Source of the DNA: VXNE01 sp963664635
GTDB taxonomy: Bacteria > Pseudomonadota > Gammaproteobacteria > Pseudomonadales > Azotimanducaceae
Length of the DNA stretch: 64,000 nt
Assembly (NCBI GenBank): GCA_963664635.1
Contig: OY761542.1
Span: forward strand, 2,356,001 to 2,420,000
Direction of reading: 5' to 3'
Position 1 is the stretch's first letter. Each line of letters starts with the position of its first letter. A program made the translations under genes and the position numbers. Below the pieces are notes generated by a model. It made no database searches. It was given only the letters and a program-made list of their open reading frames with translations, and was not told the DNA's origin. Positions 42,273 through 50,572 of this stretch are shown piece by piece.

Positions 42273-43457
42273 TCAGTCCTCGAACGGCAGGCCCGCATAC
42301 TGCTCGCAGACCGCCGTCATGTAGGCCTCGGACGTGGCCATGTGCTGCAGTTCCTGCTCCTGCGCGCGCAGGTCGAAGCTGCCCTGTTCGGGAAACCGGT
42401 GCAGCAACCCCGTCAGCCACCACGAGAACCGGGCCGCCCCCCAAACGCGGCGCAGCGACATGTCCGAGTAGGAGGAGAGGTAGCCGTCGTCGCCCGCGCC
42501 GTAGTGTGCCGCAAGCGCCCGCGACAGGTAGAAGACGTCCGAGATGGCGAGGTTGAGCCCCTTGGCGCCGGTGGGCGGCACGATGTGCGCCGCGTCCCCG
42601 GCGAGGAACAGGCGGCCCCAGGACATCGGTTCCGACACGAAGCTCCGCAGCGGCGCGATGGATTTCTCGATCGCGGGGCCGGTGACGATGGCGTCCGCCA
42701 GCGCGGCGGGATAGCGAGCGCGGAGTTCCTCCCAGAAACGCGCGTCCGGCCAGTCCTCGAAAGTGGCGTCGAGGGGGCACTGCACGTAGTAGCGCGCCAT
42801 GGCCGGTCCGCGCTGCGAGCAGAGGGCGAAGCCGCGCGGGCTGTTGGCGTAGACCAACTCCGGCAACGGCGGCGTCTCGGACAGGATGCCGAGCCACCCG
42901 AAGGGGTAGGTCTTCTCGAACTCGCGGCGGCGTGCGGCCGGGATGGCCTGCCGGCTGACGCCGTGAAAGCCGTCGCAGCCGGCCACGAAATCGCACGCGA
43001 TCCGGTGCCGGGCGCCGTCGCGGGCATACGTGACCGACGGGACCGTGTCGGTCAGGTCGTGGAGGACGACGTCTTCCACCCGGTCGAGAATGGCCCCGCC
43101 GGCCGCCTCCCGGGCGCGGTAGAGGTCTTCGGTGATGCCCGTCTGTCCGTAGGCCATCATCGGGCGGCCGGCATGGCGGCGGGTGTTCATCGTCAACCGG
43201 TGCGCGCCGCCCCACACGATGTCCGACCCGTCGTGGACGTGGCCCTCGCGGTCCATCCGCGCGCCCACGCCGGAGTCCCGCAGGACCTCCACCGACCCCC
43301 ATTCGAGCAGACCGGCGCGGATCCGCCCGAGGACGTGCGCCCGTGACTGCCGTTCGAGGACGACGGACTCGATGCCTTCGAGGTGCAGCCGCTGCGCGAG
43401 CAGGAGGCCGGCCGGCCCGCCCCCGACGATGACGACCCGCGTGCGGGTCTCACGCAT
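42273..43457 (-). CDS. pobA: 4-hydroxybenzoate 3-monooxygenase
   Basis: A 394-residue flavoprotein aromatic hydroxylase. It shows VVIVGGGPAGLLLAQRL (FAD), AHVLGRIRAGLLEWGSVE-type PobA motif (here in two parts), CDGFHGVSR and LFLAGDAAHIVPPTGAKGLN (in pieces). PobA converts 4-hydroxybenzoate to protocatechuate with NADPH and O2. It is the entry enzyme for the LigAB pathway 4-13 kb to the left. Divergent from the methyltransferase. No pobR regulator lies beside it. Confidence 0.94.
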   Translation of the reverse strand: MRETRTRVVIVGGGPAGLLLAQRLHLEGIESVVLERQSRAHVLGRIRAGLLEWGSVEVLRDSGVGARMDREGHVHDGSDIVWGGAHRLTMNTRRHAGRPMMAYGQTGITEDLYRAREAAGGAILDRVEDVVLHDLTDTVPSVTYARDGARHRIACDFVAGCDGFHGVSRQAIPAARRREFEKTYPFGWLGILSETPPLPELVYANSPRGFALCSQRGPAMARYYVQCPLDATFEDWPDARFWEELRARYPAALADAIVTGPAIEKSIAPLRSFVSEPMSWGRLFLAGDAAHIVPPTGAKGLNLAISDVFYLSRALAAHYGAGDDGYLSSYSDMSLRRVWGAARFSWWLTGLLHRFPEQGSFDLRAQEQELQHMATSEAYMTAVCEQYAGLPFED

Positions 43458-43673
43458 CGGCCGCCGCCGGCGGCGCCGTCCGGATCGTCCCTGTCACCGT
43501 TGTCTCCGTTTCCATGCGGCTCGACCGGGGCCGCGGCGTGTGGCGTAGTGTTCCAGAAGACACCCGCGACGCGCGACCTCCGGTGGCTGCCGGGCAGCTG
43601 CCGGGCATTTGACGCGTTTGGCGCGGCCCCTGCACACTTGCCGGCAGGGCTCAGCCATCGTCGAACCCGCCTC

Positions 43674-44309
43674 ATGCCCAAGCTCGAACAGATGCCCGAG
43701 GAACATGTCTACCAGGCGTACGGCATCTACCTGCTCGGCGCGCAGCACCGGTTGATCCAGCAGCTTCGGCAGCGCTTCGGGCCGTCCTCCCACGGCGACC
43801 GGACCTGGCAATCGAGCTTCATCCTCATGGACTACCTGCAGCAGCGCCCGCCGCGCGTGCGTTCCCGGATCATGGAGATCGGCTGTGGCTGGGGCAGCGC
43901 GGCGGTCTACTGCGCCAAGACCTTCAAGGCGCGCGTCACGGGCGTGGACTTCGACCGGGACGTGTTTCCGTTTCTGGAACTGCTGGCGGGGCTGAACGAC
44001 GTCAAGGTGACGGCGCTGCATCAGCGCTTCGAACGGCTGACGACACGCCGTCTGGGCGAGGAAGACCTCCTGATCGGCTCGGACGTGTGCTTCTGGGATC
44101 GTCTGGTCAAGCCGATGGCCAATCTCGTCGGCCGCGCGATGCGCGGGGGCGTGCCGCGGGTCGTGATCGCCGACCCGGGCCGGACGACGTTCTACGAGTT
44201 GGCCGAGCGCTGTTCCAGGCGGTGGCACGTGGAGCTTACCGAGTGGTACGCGTCGGACCCCGGGCGGGTCTGCGGCGAGATTCTCGAGGTGCGCAACCGC
44301 CGGGCCTGA
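43674..44309 (+). CDS. Class I SAM-dependent methyltransferase-like protein
   Basis: A 211-residue protein. The SAM site is IMEIGCGWGSAAVYCAK, followed by ARVTGVDFDRDVFPFLEL and DLLIGSDVCFWDRL, and a strand VPRVVIADPGR. The fold is that of class I methyltransferases, possibly of the METTL/NTMT-like nicotinamide group. Substrate unknown. The frame is open further upstream, but the ATG at 43674 begins the conserved part. It converges with the lipoprotein genes, with a strong hairpin between. Confidence 0.75.
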   Translation: MPKLEQMPEEHVYQAYGIYLLGAQHRLIQQLRQRFGPSSHGDRTWQSSFILMDYLQQRPPRVRSRIMEIGCGWGSAAVYCAKTFKARVTGVDFDRDVFPFLELLAGLNDVKVTALHQRFERLTTRRLGEEDLLIGSDVCFWDRLVKPMANLVGRAMRGGVPRVVIADPGRTTFYELAERCSRRWHVELTEWYASDPGRVCGEILEVRNRRA

Positions 44310-44347
44310 CGCTCGCGGCCGGACGCGTCGGGCCGCACGCGTCAGGC
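44304..44347. terminator. Large hairpin between convergent genes, possible bidirectional terminator
   Basis: GCCTGACGC (44304-44312) pairs with GCGTCAGGC (44339-44347), and inside GCGGCC pairs with GGCCGC. The outer arm covers the methyltransferase stop codon. There is no T run, so this may be a Rho-independent-like hairpin or a barrier for convergent transcription. Confidence 0.4.
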
Positions 44348-44360
44348 CGGGCGGATTGAA

Positions 44361-45035
44361 TCAGGCCTCCGCTTCGTTCGACAGGAACGACCGCAGTTGG
44401 TCGGAGAGGCTGTTGCAGGCGCTCTGGCGCACCCGGGCGACGATGGGAATCGGTATGACGAGGGCCGGCACGAAGCTCGTCCCCACGGCCTCCGAACGCA
44501 CGCGCCCGACATTGATGCCGTGGTGTACGTCCCACACGGAGGCCTCGTAGCTGGAGTCGTTCTCCCACGACAGGAAGCCGAAACACGCCGGGATGCCGCC
44601 GCTCACCATGGTGCAGTTGACGGTGCCCGTCTCGCTCGTGCGCTGGGTCGTGCCCTCGATCCAGATCAGGTAACGCACGCCGATCTCCTGGATGCGTTCC
44701 GACAGCAGGGGGTGCGCCACCACCGCGGAGAAGTCGTCGACGTCCAGGGGCGCCGTGCGCGGTTCGAACCAGGGGAAGGTCGCATCGACGAAGTCGCTCT
44801 CGGACATGACGCCGAAATCCCGGTTGCCGCCGGCGACGGCGCGGCTGACGCAGTCGACGAAGCCCGATTCCGTCTCGCCGCGGGTCTTGTGCTTGCGCCC
44901 GAGGACGACGATGGACTCGTCCGCGCTGATGCCCGTGCTGCCCTCGCGTACCTCCTGTACGGTGGCCGTGACGCAGCCGGGCACGATGGCGACCGCTCCG
45001 AGGGCCGCGAGCACGATCGGGAACCCGCGCTTCAT
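44361..45035 (-). CDS. Lipoprotein of unknown function
   Basis: A 224-residue protein with a lipoprotein signal (FPIVLAALGAVAIVPGC, acylated Cys at about 21). The mature part has VVLGRKHKTRGET, DFGVMSESDFVDATFPWFEPRTAPL (in pieces), YLIWIEGTTQRTSETG and CTMVSGGIPACFGF, and a C-terminal IPIPIVARVRQSACNSL. It has no recognised domain. It overlaps the next gene upstream by 4 nt, so two lipoproteins are cotranscribed. Confidence 0.7.
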   Translation of the reverse strand: MKRGFPIVLAALGAVAIVPGCVTATVQEVREGSTGISADESIVVLGRKHKTRGETESGFVDCVSRAVAGGNRDFGVMSESDFVDATFPWFEPRTAPLDVDDFSAVVAHPLLSERIQEIGVRYLIWIEGTTQRTSETGTVNCTMVSGGIPACFGFLSWENDSSYEASVWDVHHGINVGRVRSEAVGTSFVPALVIPIPIVARVRQSACNSLSDQLRSFLSNEAEA

Positions 45036-45655
45036 CCGCTGCGCTCCGCGGCCCTGGCGGTCAGGTTCCGGATCTCGGGCGCCTGCGGGAAATAGAACGC
45101 GAAGTGCGCCGCCGCGTCGCGCAGCGCCCAGATGGTCGCTTCGTTGAGGCCGAGGTCGCTGGCGGACTCCATGAATCCGAAGTTCCGGGAGTTGCTCTTG
45201 CCATAGGCGGGCAGCGGCCAGCTCGCCACCAGTTCGCCGTCCGGCTTGTAGATGTCGATCTTGTACTTGATCCAGATCTCGAAGAAGTCGCTGCGGGTCT
45301 GGGCGGGGATGGAGAACTGCAGTTCCTCGACCGAAGGAACGATGATCGCGTCCACCGCCGCCCCGGGTGCGTCGAGGGACTCCACGCGCTCCGTGCGCGC
45401 GAACATCGCGTCGAACACGCGCTCGAAGACGGGTACCTGCGTGGAGCCGAGTTCGATGCGGAAGTTGCCGTGCTGCTCGAGCTCTTCCTCGTGCACGTAG
45501 TCGGTGAGGGAAGCGTCAAAGTGGACACCCATGGTCAGCGGCAGCGGCTCGACCAGCAGGTTCGGAACGGTCGTTTCCACGAGGACGTTCGCGCCGCCAC
45601 AGCCGGCGAGAACGAAACATGCGGTCAGGATCCCGGCGGGAAGCGGGTTGCGCAT
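45032..45655 (-). CDS. Lipoprotein of unknown function
   Basis: A 207-residue protein with a signal and lipobox (GILTACFVLAGCGG). The frame is open to 45706, but ATG 45655 with GGAG at 7 bp gives the signal peptide. The mature part has LTMGVHFDASLTDYVHEE, VPVFERVFDAMFARTE and FEIWIKYKIDIYKPDGELVASWPL (in pieces), similar in tone to outer-membrane lipoproteins that assemble multi-part complexes. It is possibly part of the neighbouring envelope cluster; this is inference. Confidence 0.7.
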   Translation of the reverse strand: MRNPLPAGILTACFVLAGCGGANVLVETTVPNLLVEPLPLTMGVHFDASLTDYVHEEELEQHGNFRIELGSTQVPVFERVFDAMFARTERVESLDAPGAAVDAIIVPSVEELQFSIPAQTRSDFFEIWIKYKIDIYKPDGELVASWPLPAYGKSNSRNFGFMESASDLGLNEATIWALRDAAAHFAFYFPQAPEIRNLTARAAERSG

Positions 45656-46044
45656 CGGCCACTCCGGTTGCAGCCTCACTGTGCAGTCAATCCGCACGGT
45701 GGTCAAGTCGGCCGGAGGTGCGGGGAGGCGAGGCGGGGCCTCAGCGGCGTCGTTGCTGGCGAAACCCGTAGCGGGCGGACCATGCGACAGACGCGAAACA
45801 GCGGCGATGGCGAGTTCGCGGCGATCCCCGTTGCTATACCGGGTCTACCGGGTCTACCGGATCCGGAACGCGGCGGCACTCTCCTGGCTGCCGCCCCGCC
45901 CCCCGATGGGAGATCGCTACGACCCGCCTGTCGCCGCAGGCAGGACGAACGTGCGAGTACTCTAACTCCAATTTGAAACGAAAAGCAACGTAAATATGTC
46001 ATATTGAAACGGTGACGCCGCATGGCGCCGGACACGACTGCTCG
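45656..46044. other. 389-bp gene-free region
   Basis: No gene is seen. The part nearest the lipoproteins (45836-45866) has three copies of a short TCTACCGG-like sequence. The part from 45960 to 46012 is AT-rich (for example ACTCCAATTTGAAACGAAAA), and may hold a promoter of the leftward lipoprotein pair or the end of the VWA cluster. No hairpin with a T run is seen. Confidence 0.5.
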
Positions 46045-47052
46045 TCAGTCCACCGTATCGAGCCCGAGGCCGACGAAAGTGCCGTTGTTCCGATACGTCA
46101 GTTCCCGCATGAGGGCCGCGAAGCGGTAGGCGGACTGCTGCTGGCGGGGTGCCGCCTTGAAAATGACCGGGAAGCCCACGGCGTGGATGCGCACGCGCCG
46201 CTGGCCGCTCGCGTCCGCGCGGTTGATGCGGTCCACCGTGTCGACCACCTGCTCGACGGAGTCCCCGCTGAAATCGTCGCCGAAGACGTAGATGCTGATC
46301 CGCTTGTCCGGCGACCAGAAGGTGGCGACCGCCTTCTCGATGCCCTCGACGGGGCTTGAGTTGCTGAAGGGCGCCCAGGTTTCGAGCCGCCGCATGATCG
46401 CTTCGCGCCGGGTCGGGGAGTCCGGAATCCAGCGGTCGCGGTAGTTGGGGAACATGTAGTCGCCCATGTCGTTCATCACCTGGATGCCCTTGACCTCGGG
46501 GTAGATCTCGAGTGTCTCGGCGAGCTTGCGCACCACCGAGCCCCAGGCGAAGCGCTGCATGCTGCCGGACGTGTCGATGACGAAGATGATGTACTCGGAG
46601 TCGACCGTGATTCCGCCGACGACGTTGTCCGGGCGCTCGAAGCCGGCGCCGAGCAGGCGCGTCATCTCCTCGGTGAGGCTCTGGCGGGCGGCGGCGAGGC
46701 GGCTGCGCTCGACGGCCTGGATGTCGGCCGTCTCGCTGGTGGCGGCGAACTCGCCGAGTATCTCGGAGAGTTCGCGCCGCGCGCGGGCGAGCTCCCGGAG
46801 GTCCTCCTCGAGCTGCCGCTGCTCCTCCGACATCTGCCGCTCGAGGACCTGGATCTCGCCGCGTATCCGGTGCGCCGAATCCCGCTTCTCGGCGACCTGC
46901 CCGTCGAGATCGACGCTCGTGAGTTCGAGCGCCATGGGCTCCACGGTCTTGGTGATGATGAGCAGCAGCACGATGGCGCCGAAACCGCAGCAGATGACGT
47001 CGAGGAAGGACAGGCTGAACTCCTCGACCTCGCGTCGGGTGCGCGTCTTCAT
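46045..47052 (-). CDS. VWA-domain protein with an ExbD/TolR-like transmembrane helix (copy 2)
   Basis: A 335-residue protein: one N-terminal membrane helix, a coiled coil (residues about 50-130), and a von Willebrand A domain with MIDAS DxSxS (D160, S162, S164 in FVIDTSGSMQ). The helix starts FSLSFLDVICCGFGAIVLLL, in which F-L-D-V at 16-19 matches the F-I-D-V-M of ExbD/TolR, whose Asp is the proton carrier (D18 here). It is a paralogue of the preceding protein and overlaps its gene by 4 nt. It is the last gene of the cluster. The C-terminus ends GTFVGLGLDTVD. Confidence 0.85.
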   Translation of the reverse strand: MKTRTRREVEEFSLSFLDVICCGFGAIVLLLIITKTVEPMALELTSVDLDGQVAEKRDSAHRIRGEIQVLERQMSEEQRQLEEDLRELARARRELSEILGEFAATSETADIQAVERSRLAAARQSLTEEMTRLLGAGFERPDNVVGGITVDSEYIIFVIDTSGSMQRFAWGSVVRKLAETLEIYPEVKGIQVMNDMGDYMFPNYRDRWIPDSPTRREAIMRRLETWAPFSNSSPVEGIEKAVATFWSPDKRISIYVFGDDFSGDSVEQVVDTVDRINRADASGQRRVRIHAVGFPVIFKAAPRQQQSAYRFAALMRELTYRNNGTFVGLGLDTVD

Positions 47053-48131
47053 GGCCAGTCCTGCGAGGGCGACATGTACACGCCGCCGGTGTTCTGGGCC
47101 AGGGACCAGTAGGCGGCCGGTGCGAGCGGATCGCCCTCCATGGGGAACATGATGACGTTGACGGGAACGCCGGGCGGCAGCCGCTCGAGGGCGTCGCCGT
47201 AGTGCGACATCCGCTGGCGGCCGGTGACGGTCCCCCGCCGCGGTGGGTCGGCGCCCTGCGTGGGCAGGCCGTCCACGACCAGGAACATGTTGTCCGGCGC
47301 GGGATCCATCGCGGCGACGGCGACGAACAGGTTCTCCAAGCTCGTACCGCCGCTCGGCGGGGTCTCCCGGAGCCCGTCGACGGCGTCCGCCATGGTGTTG
47401 GCGTCCGTGGTGTCGTGCCACGCGTCGGACGGGAGCACGGACTCGGCCCGCGTGTTGAAACGCACGATCTGGAACTGGCTGTCGATGGGCACCTGCGCGG
47501 CGAGCCATTCGACCGTGCGAACTGCGCGCCGCCACTTCGGCGACCGCAGTTGCCGCTCGACCGGCATGTTGCGGCGGCGCAGGACGTTGACGATGCTGCC
47601 GTCGAGCATGCTCGCCGAAGCGTCGACGGCGATGAGGATGCGGGACCCGCCGACGAAGAGGCCCGTCAGGTACTGCCGATCTCCCTCGCCCTCGACGAAG
47701 ATGGCCGAGCGTCCGGCGTTCTCCTCCTCGACGGCGCGCAGCCGCTCCACCTCCTCCTCGCGTGTGTCCACGTCCGCCTTGAGTTCCTCGAGGCTCTCGG
47801 TTTGCGCGATCGTCGCCGCTTCGAGTTCGTCGAGTTCGTCGCGTTTGCGCTCGGCATCCTCGGTGAGCGCGAGCCGGGCGCGGCGCGCCTCCGCGATCTC
47901 CCGCTGGAGCTCCTCGATGCGTTCCCGCAGCTCGGTCAGGTCCGGGCGGCCCGTGTCGATCTCGTAGTCGAGGAGCCGGATCTCGGCCAGGAGATCGCGA
48001 CTGACCGCGCGCACGTCCTCGTCGGTGGAATGCTCGATGATGAGAAAGATCAGCACCACGGCCCCGAACCCGCAGGACATCACGTCCAGGAAAGACAGCG
48101 AGAAGGCATTGAAGCGGCGCTTTCTGGCCAT
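47049..48131 (-). CDS. VWA-domain protein with an ExbD/TolR-like transmembrane helix (copy 1)
   Basis: A 360-residue protein with the same plan as the next gene: helix FSLSFLDVMSCGFGAVVLIF (D16), coiled coil at about 45-140, VWA domain with D170, S172 and S174 (VDASASML), then SGGTSLENLF and MFLVVDGLPTQG. FLDVM matches the ExbD/TolR proton-channel motif exactly. In an ExbD-like role the VWA domain would be in the periplasm and contact ligands via metal. The genes before it encode an ExbB-like channel and an Hsp70-like protein. It overlaps the second VWA gene. Confidence 0.85.
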   Translation of the reverse strand: MARKRRFNAFSLSFLDVMSCGFGAVVLIFLIIEHSTDEDVRAVSRDLLAEIRLLDYEIDTGRPDLTELRERIEELQREIAEARRARLALTEDAERKRDELDELEAATIAQTESLEELKADVDTREEEVERLRAVEEENAGRSAIFVEGEGDRQYLTGLFVGGSRILIAVDASASMLDGSIVNVLRRRNMPVERQLRSPKWRRAVRTVEWLAAQVPIDSQFQIVRFNTRAESVLPSDAWHDTTDANTMADAVDGLRETPPSGGTSLENLFVAVAAMDPAPDNMFLVVDGLPTQGADPPRRGTVTGRQRMSHYGDALERLPPGVPVNVIMFPMEGDPLAPAAYWSLAQNTGGVYMSPSQDWP

Positions 48132-48134
48132 GGG

Positions 48135-49409
48135 CTACGCGTCGTTGACGACCCGTACGATCCGGAACGCCCGCCCGCCGCACTCGATCAGGGCGCCCGG
48201 CGCCGCCGGGGCCTCCTGCGCCTCCTGCGCAAGGGGCTGGCCGTCCAGCGAGACCGGCACACCGCCCGCGGGCACGACGTGGTGCCCGCCGTCGCGGCTC
48301 AGGATGCGGAAGGCGCCGTCGAGGTCCCCGGCCTCGGGATGGTCCGCGGCGTCGAACGCGTCGCCGAGCGGGACCGCCACGGCGCCGCAGAGCAGGTGCG
48401 TGCCGGCGGCGGCGTCCGGGAGCGGCGACGCGGCGGCGTGACGCGCCGGCACGGACGAGACGAAGCTGACGCCATCGTCCTGCCCGAGGATGTCCGCGTT
48501 CGCCTCGACCCCGGCGCGCGCGGCGTCCGCCTCCAGCCGGATGACCTTGTGCCCCAGGCCCGCGAGCAGGCGCTCGAGTCCCGGCAGCCGCCGTGCGCGG
48601 TGGGTGAGCGCGAGGGGTGCCGGGGCGTCGATGTGCTGCGCGAGCATTTCGTAACGCTGTGCGGACTTGGCGGCCAACGCGGCGAGGGGCAGGTCTACCG
48701 TGCGCGCGTCGCCGCCGTGCACGACTTCCACGGTCAGCTCCGCCGCGCCGCTCGCCACGGCGGCATGGACCTGATCGAACACCTGCTGTTCCGCGGCCGC
48801 GATGCTCAGGGGATCGAAGCGGGTTTCGGCGACGAAGCGGTCGGCGACCGCGTCCACCCACCCCTCGAGCAGGCGCAGCAGGCCCGCTTCGGGAACCTCC
48901 TCGACGGCGGTCCTGCGTACCGTCGAGCCGCACGCGAGCGTCGCGACCGAAGCGCGGTGCAGGGCGATGTCGAGCACCCTGGCCTCCGCGGGCAGGGCGG
49001 CCAGGCAGCCGGCGGCGACCGCCGCGTCGAGCAGGGATGCGACCGTCAGGCCGGCTTCCCGGGCAATGCCGAGCAGCAGGCCGAGTTGCTCCGGGGTGCT
49101 CGCGCTCGGGACGACGATGTGTACCGCAGCGCCGTCGAGCCCCGCGAGCGCGGCGATCTCGCGCAGGTGGCGATAGACCAGGTCGGCCTGGTTGGCGACG
49201 CCCGGCGCCGTGGCGGTGACGGGCTCGGCGTTCATGCGGGCGAAGTACTGGTTCTCCGAGCGCCGCGGGTCGAGGCGCGCGGTCGCGAGCGCGGCGTCGC
49301 CGAAGGCCGGCGCGCGGCCGGCGAGGGAGGCGATGCCGGGCTCCCGGTAGGCCACGGCGCCGTCCCGGGACAGGGTGATCTCCGCGTCGTTGAGCTCGAG
49401 GACCCACAC
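48135..49409 (-). CDS. Hsp70/actin-like ATPase fold protein
   Basis: A 424-residue protein. The start MWVLELNDAEITLSRDG resembles the first strands of Hsp70-like proteins, and the middle LTVASLLDAAVAAGCLA and EARVLDIALHRASVATLAC resembles their second subdomain. It has ALITECGGRAFRIV-like C-terminal strands (actually ALIECGGRAFRIVRV). The phosphate loops are weak, so it may be a degenerate ATPase. It lies 2 bp after the ExbB-like gene and 4 bp before the first VWA gene in the same operon. Confidence 0.6.
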   Translation of the reverse strand: MWVLELNDAEITLSRDGAVAYREPGIASLAGRAPAFGDAALATARLDPRRSENQYFARMNAEPVTATAPGVANQADLVYRHLREIAALAGLDGAAVHIVVPSASTPEQLGLLLGIAREAGLTVASLLDAAVAAGCLAALPAEARVLDIALHRASVATLACGSTVRRTAVEEVPEAGLLRLLEGWVDAVADRFVAETRFDPLSIAAAEQQVFDQVHAAVASGAAELTVEVVHGGDARTVDLPLAALAAKSAQRYEMLAQHIDAPAPLALTHRARRLPGLERLLAGLGHKVIRLEADAARAGVEANADILGQDDGVSFVSSVPARHAAASPLPDAAAGTHLLCGAVAVPLGDAFDAADHPEAGDLDGAFRILSRDGGHHVVPAGGVPVSLDGQPLAQEAQEAPAAPGALIECGGRAFRIVRVVNDA

Positions 49410-49411
49410 GG

Positions 49412-50209
49412 TCAGCGGACCTGCATGTGCCGGATGAGGCGCCGGTCGCAGTACGTCTGGATGTCCAGCACGAGACGTTCCTGCACCAGTTGGACCTGGT
49501 CGACGAGGAAGCGGATCAGGATGCTGATGACCAGGGCCACGAACGTCGAGTTGAACGCCACGCCCAGGCTCTCGGTGACGCCGGCGATGTCGCCGCCGAC
49601 CGCTTCGTAGGCCTGCGAGAGGGCGTCCCCGATACCCCGGACCGTCCCGATGAACCCGATGGACGGAATGGCCCAGGTGATGTAGCGCACCATCGCCAGT
49701 TCGCTGTCGAGGCGGTCGGACTCGGCGTCGCAGACCTGGCGCACGGCTTCGGAGACGTCATGCACGTTGCGCGTCGAGGCAAACCGTTGCAGGGCCGCCA
49801 GCAGCGCCCGGGGCAGGAGCTGGTTCTGCGCGTCCGCGGGCAGCGCCTGGATGGGCCGGGCGTACTCCCGGGTGTCCTCCGGCAGGATGCTCATGCCCTC
49901 GCCGACATGGGTGATCTCGGCGTCGAGCAGCCGCCGCTCCCGGAGCGTGTTGCGCCCCTTGAAGCCCATGATCGCGATGGCCCACAGCCCCAGGATGAAG
50001 CACGACTCCTGCTCGTAGTCCCGCAGCACGACGTACAGCGAGCGCTCCTGGTCGACCGCCTCGCCGGCCGCCGCCTGTTCGGCGCGCACGGCCAGGATGG
50101 CGTCCGCGTTGGGTCGGACCACGGTCACGTAGACGAGATGCACCACGATGATCGCCAGGAACAACGCGATCACCTGGTAGATCGATTCGAGGGGCAGGGA
50201 CCTCTTCAT
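49412..50209 (-). CDS. MotA/TolQ/ExbB-family proton channel protein
   Basis: A 265-residue protein with about four membrane helices. The channel motif is seen as PSIGFIGTVRGIGDALS, where the TolQ/ExbB family has GLFGTVWGI, then ESLGVAFNSTFVALVISILI for the last helix. It should form a pentameric ring around TM helices of ExbD-like partners and conduct protons. It is followed, within one operon, by the Hsp70-like and two VWA proteins. The N-terminal helix and long cytoplasmic loop are as in TolQ. Confidence 0.85.
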   Translation of the reverse strand: MKRSLPLESIYQVIALFLAIIVVHLVYVTVVRPNADAILAVRAEQAAAGEAVDQERSLYVVLRDYEQESCFILGLWAIAIMGFKGRNTLRERRLLDAEITHVGEGMSILPEDTREYARPIQALPADAQNQLLPRALLAALQRFASTRNVHDVSEAVRQVCDAESDRLDSELAMVRYITWAIPSIGFIGTVRGIGDALSQAYEAVGGDIAGVTESLGVAFNSTFVALVISILIRFLVDQVQLVQERLVLDIQTYCDRRLIRHMQVR

Positions 50210-50224
50210 GGGGCGTGTCCGGGT

Positions 50225-50572
50225 TCAGATATCGACTGGAAAGCGCACGGAGAGATCCTCCGAGATGTCCTCGCTCGGTACGAAGACCTCGGGGCTGTTG
50301 CCGGGAGCTTCGGGAGCGCCGTTCGCGGCGGGCCGGGCGGGCGGCGCGGTCTTGTCCGGGGGCTCCGCGCGGCGTCCGGCCTCGGCTTCCGTGTCGGGTC
50401 CGGCGTCCTCGGCTGCCGTGGCCCTCGCGGTCTCCGCGGATTCCTCGCTCTGCGCGGCGTGGCACGGCGGGACGGCCGCCAGGAGCCAGAGGAGCGCGAC
50501 GGCGGTGAGGGCGGTCCCGCGTCGGCGTCGCTGCGGCGGCCCCGCGGTCGGTGTCGTGTCCATGTCGGTCAT
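50225..50572 (-). CDS. Small secreted, disordered protein
   Basis: A 115-residue protein with a signal peptide (GTALTAVALLWLLAAVPPCHA, in two parts) and a mature part of low complexity rich in Glu, Ala and Pro, ending ISEDLSVRFPVDI. It might be a periplasmic adaptor, as its C-terminus is less biased. The start ATG 50572 overlaps the stop of the PEGA/SUMF1 gene. It lies 15 bp before the ExbB-like gene. Confidence 0.6.
   Translation of the reverse strand: MTDMDTTPTAGPPQRRRRGTALTAVALLWLLAAVPPCHAAQSEESAETARATAAEDAGPDTEAEAGRRAEPPDKTAPPARPAANGAPEAPGNSPEVFVPSEDISEDLSVRFPVDI

Noticed and set aside
45656..46044. Small ORFs across the gene-free stretch
   Set aside because: None has a ribosome binding site, domain or codon bias; the longest are shadows of the lipoprotein gene.
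46045..50209. Zorya anti-phage system
   Set aside because: The ExbB/MotA-like gene and ExbD-like helices recall ZorAB, but no OmpA-type peptidoglycan-binding ZorB domain and no ZorC, ZorD or ZorE effector is present.
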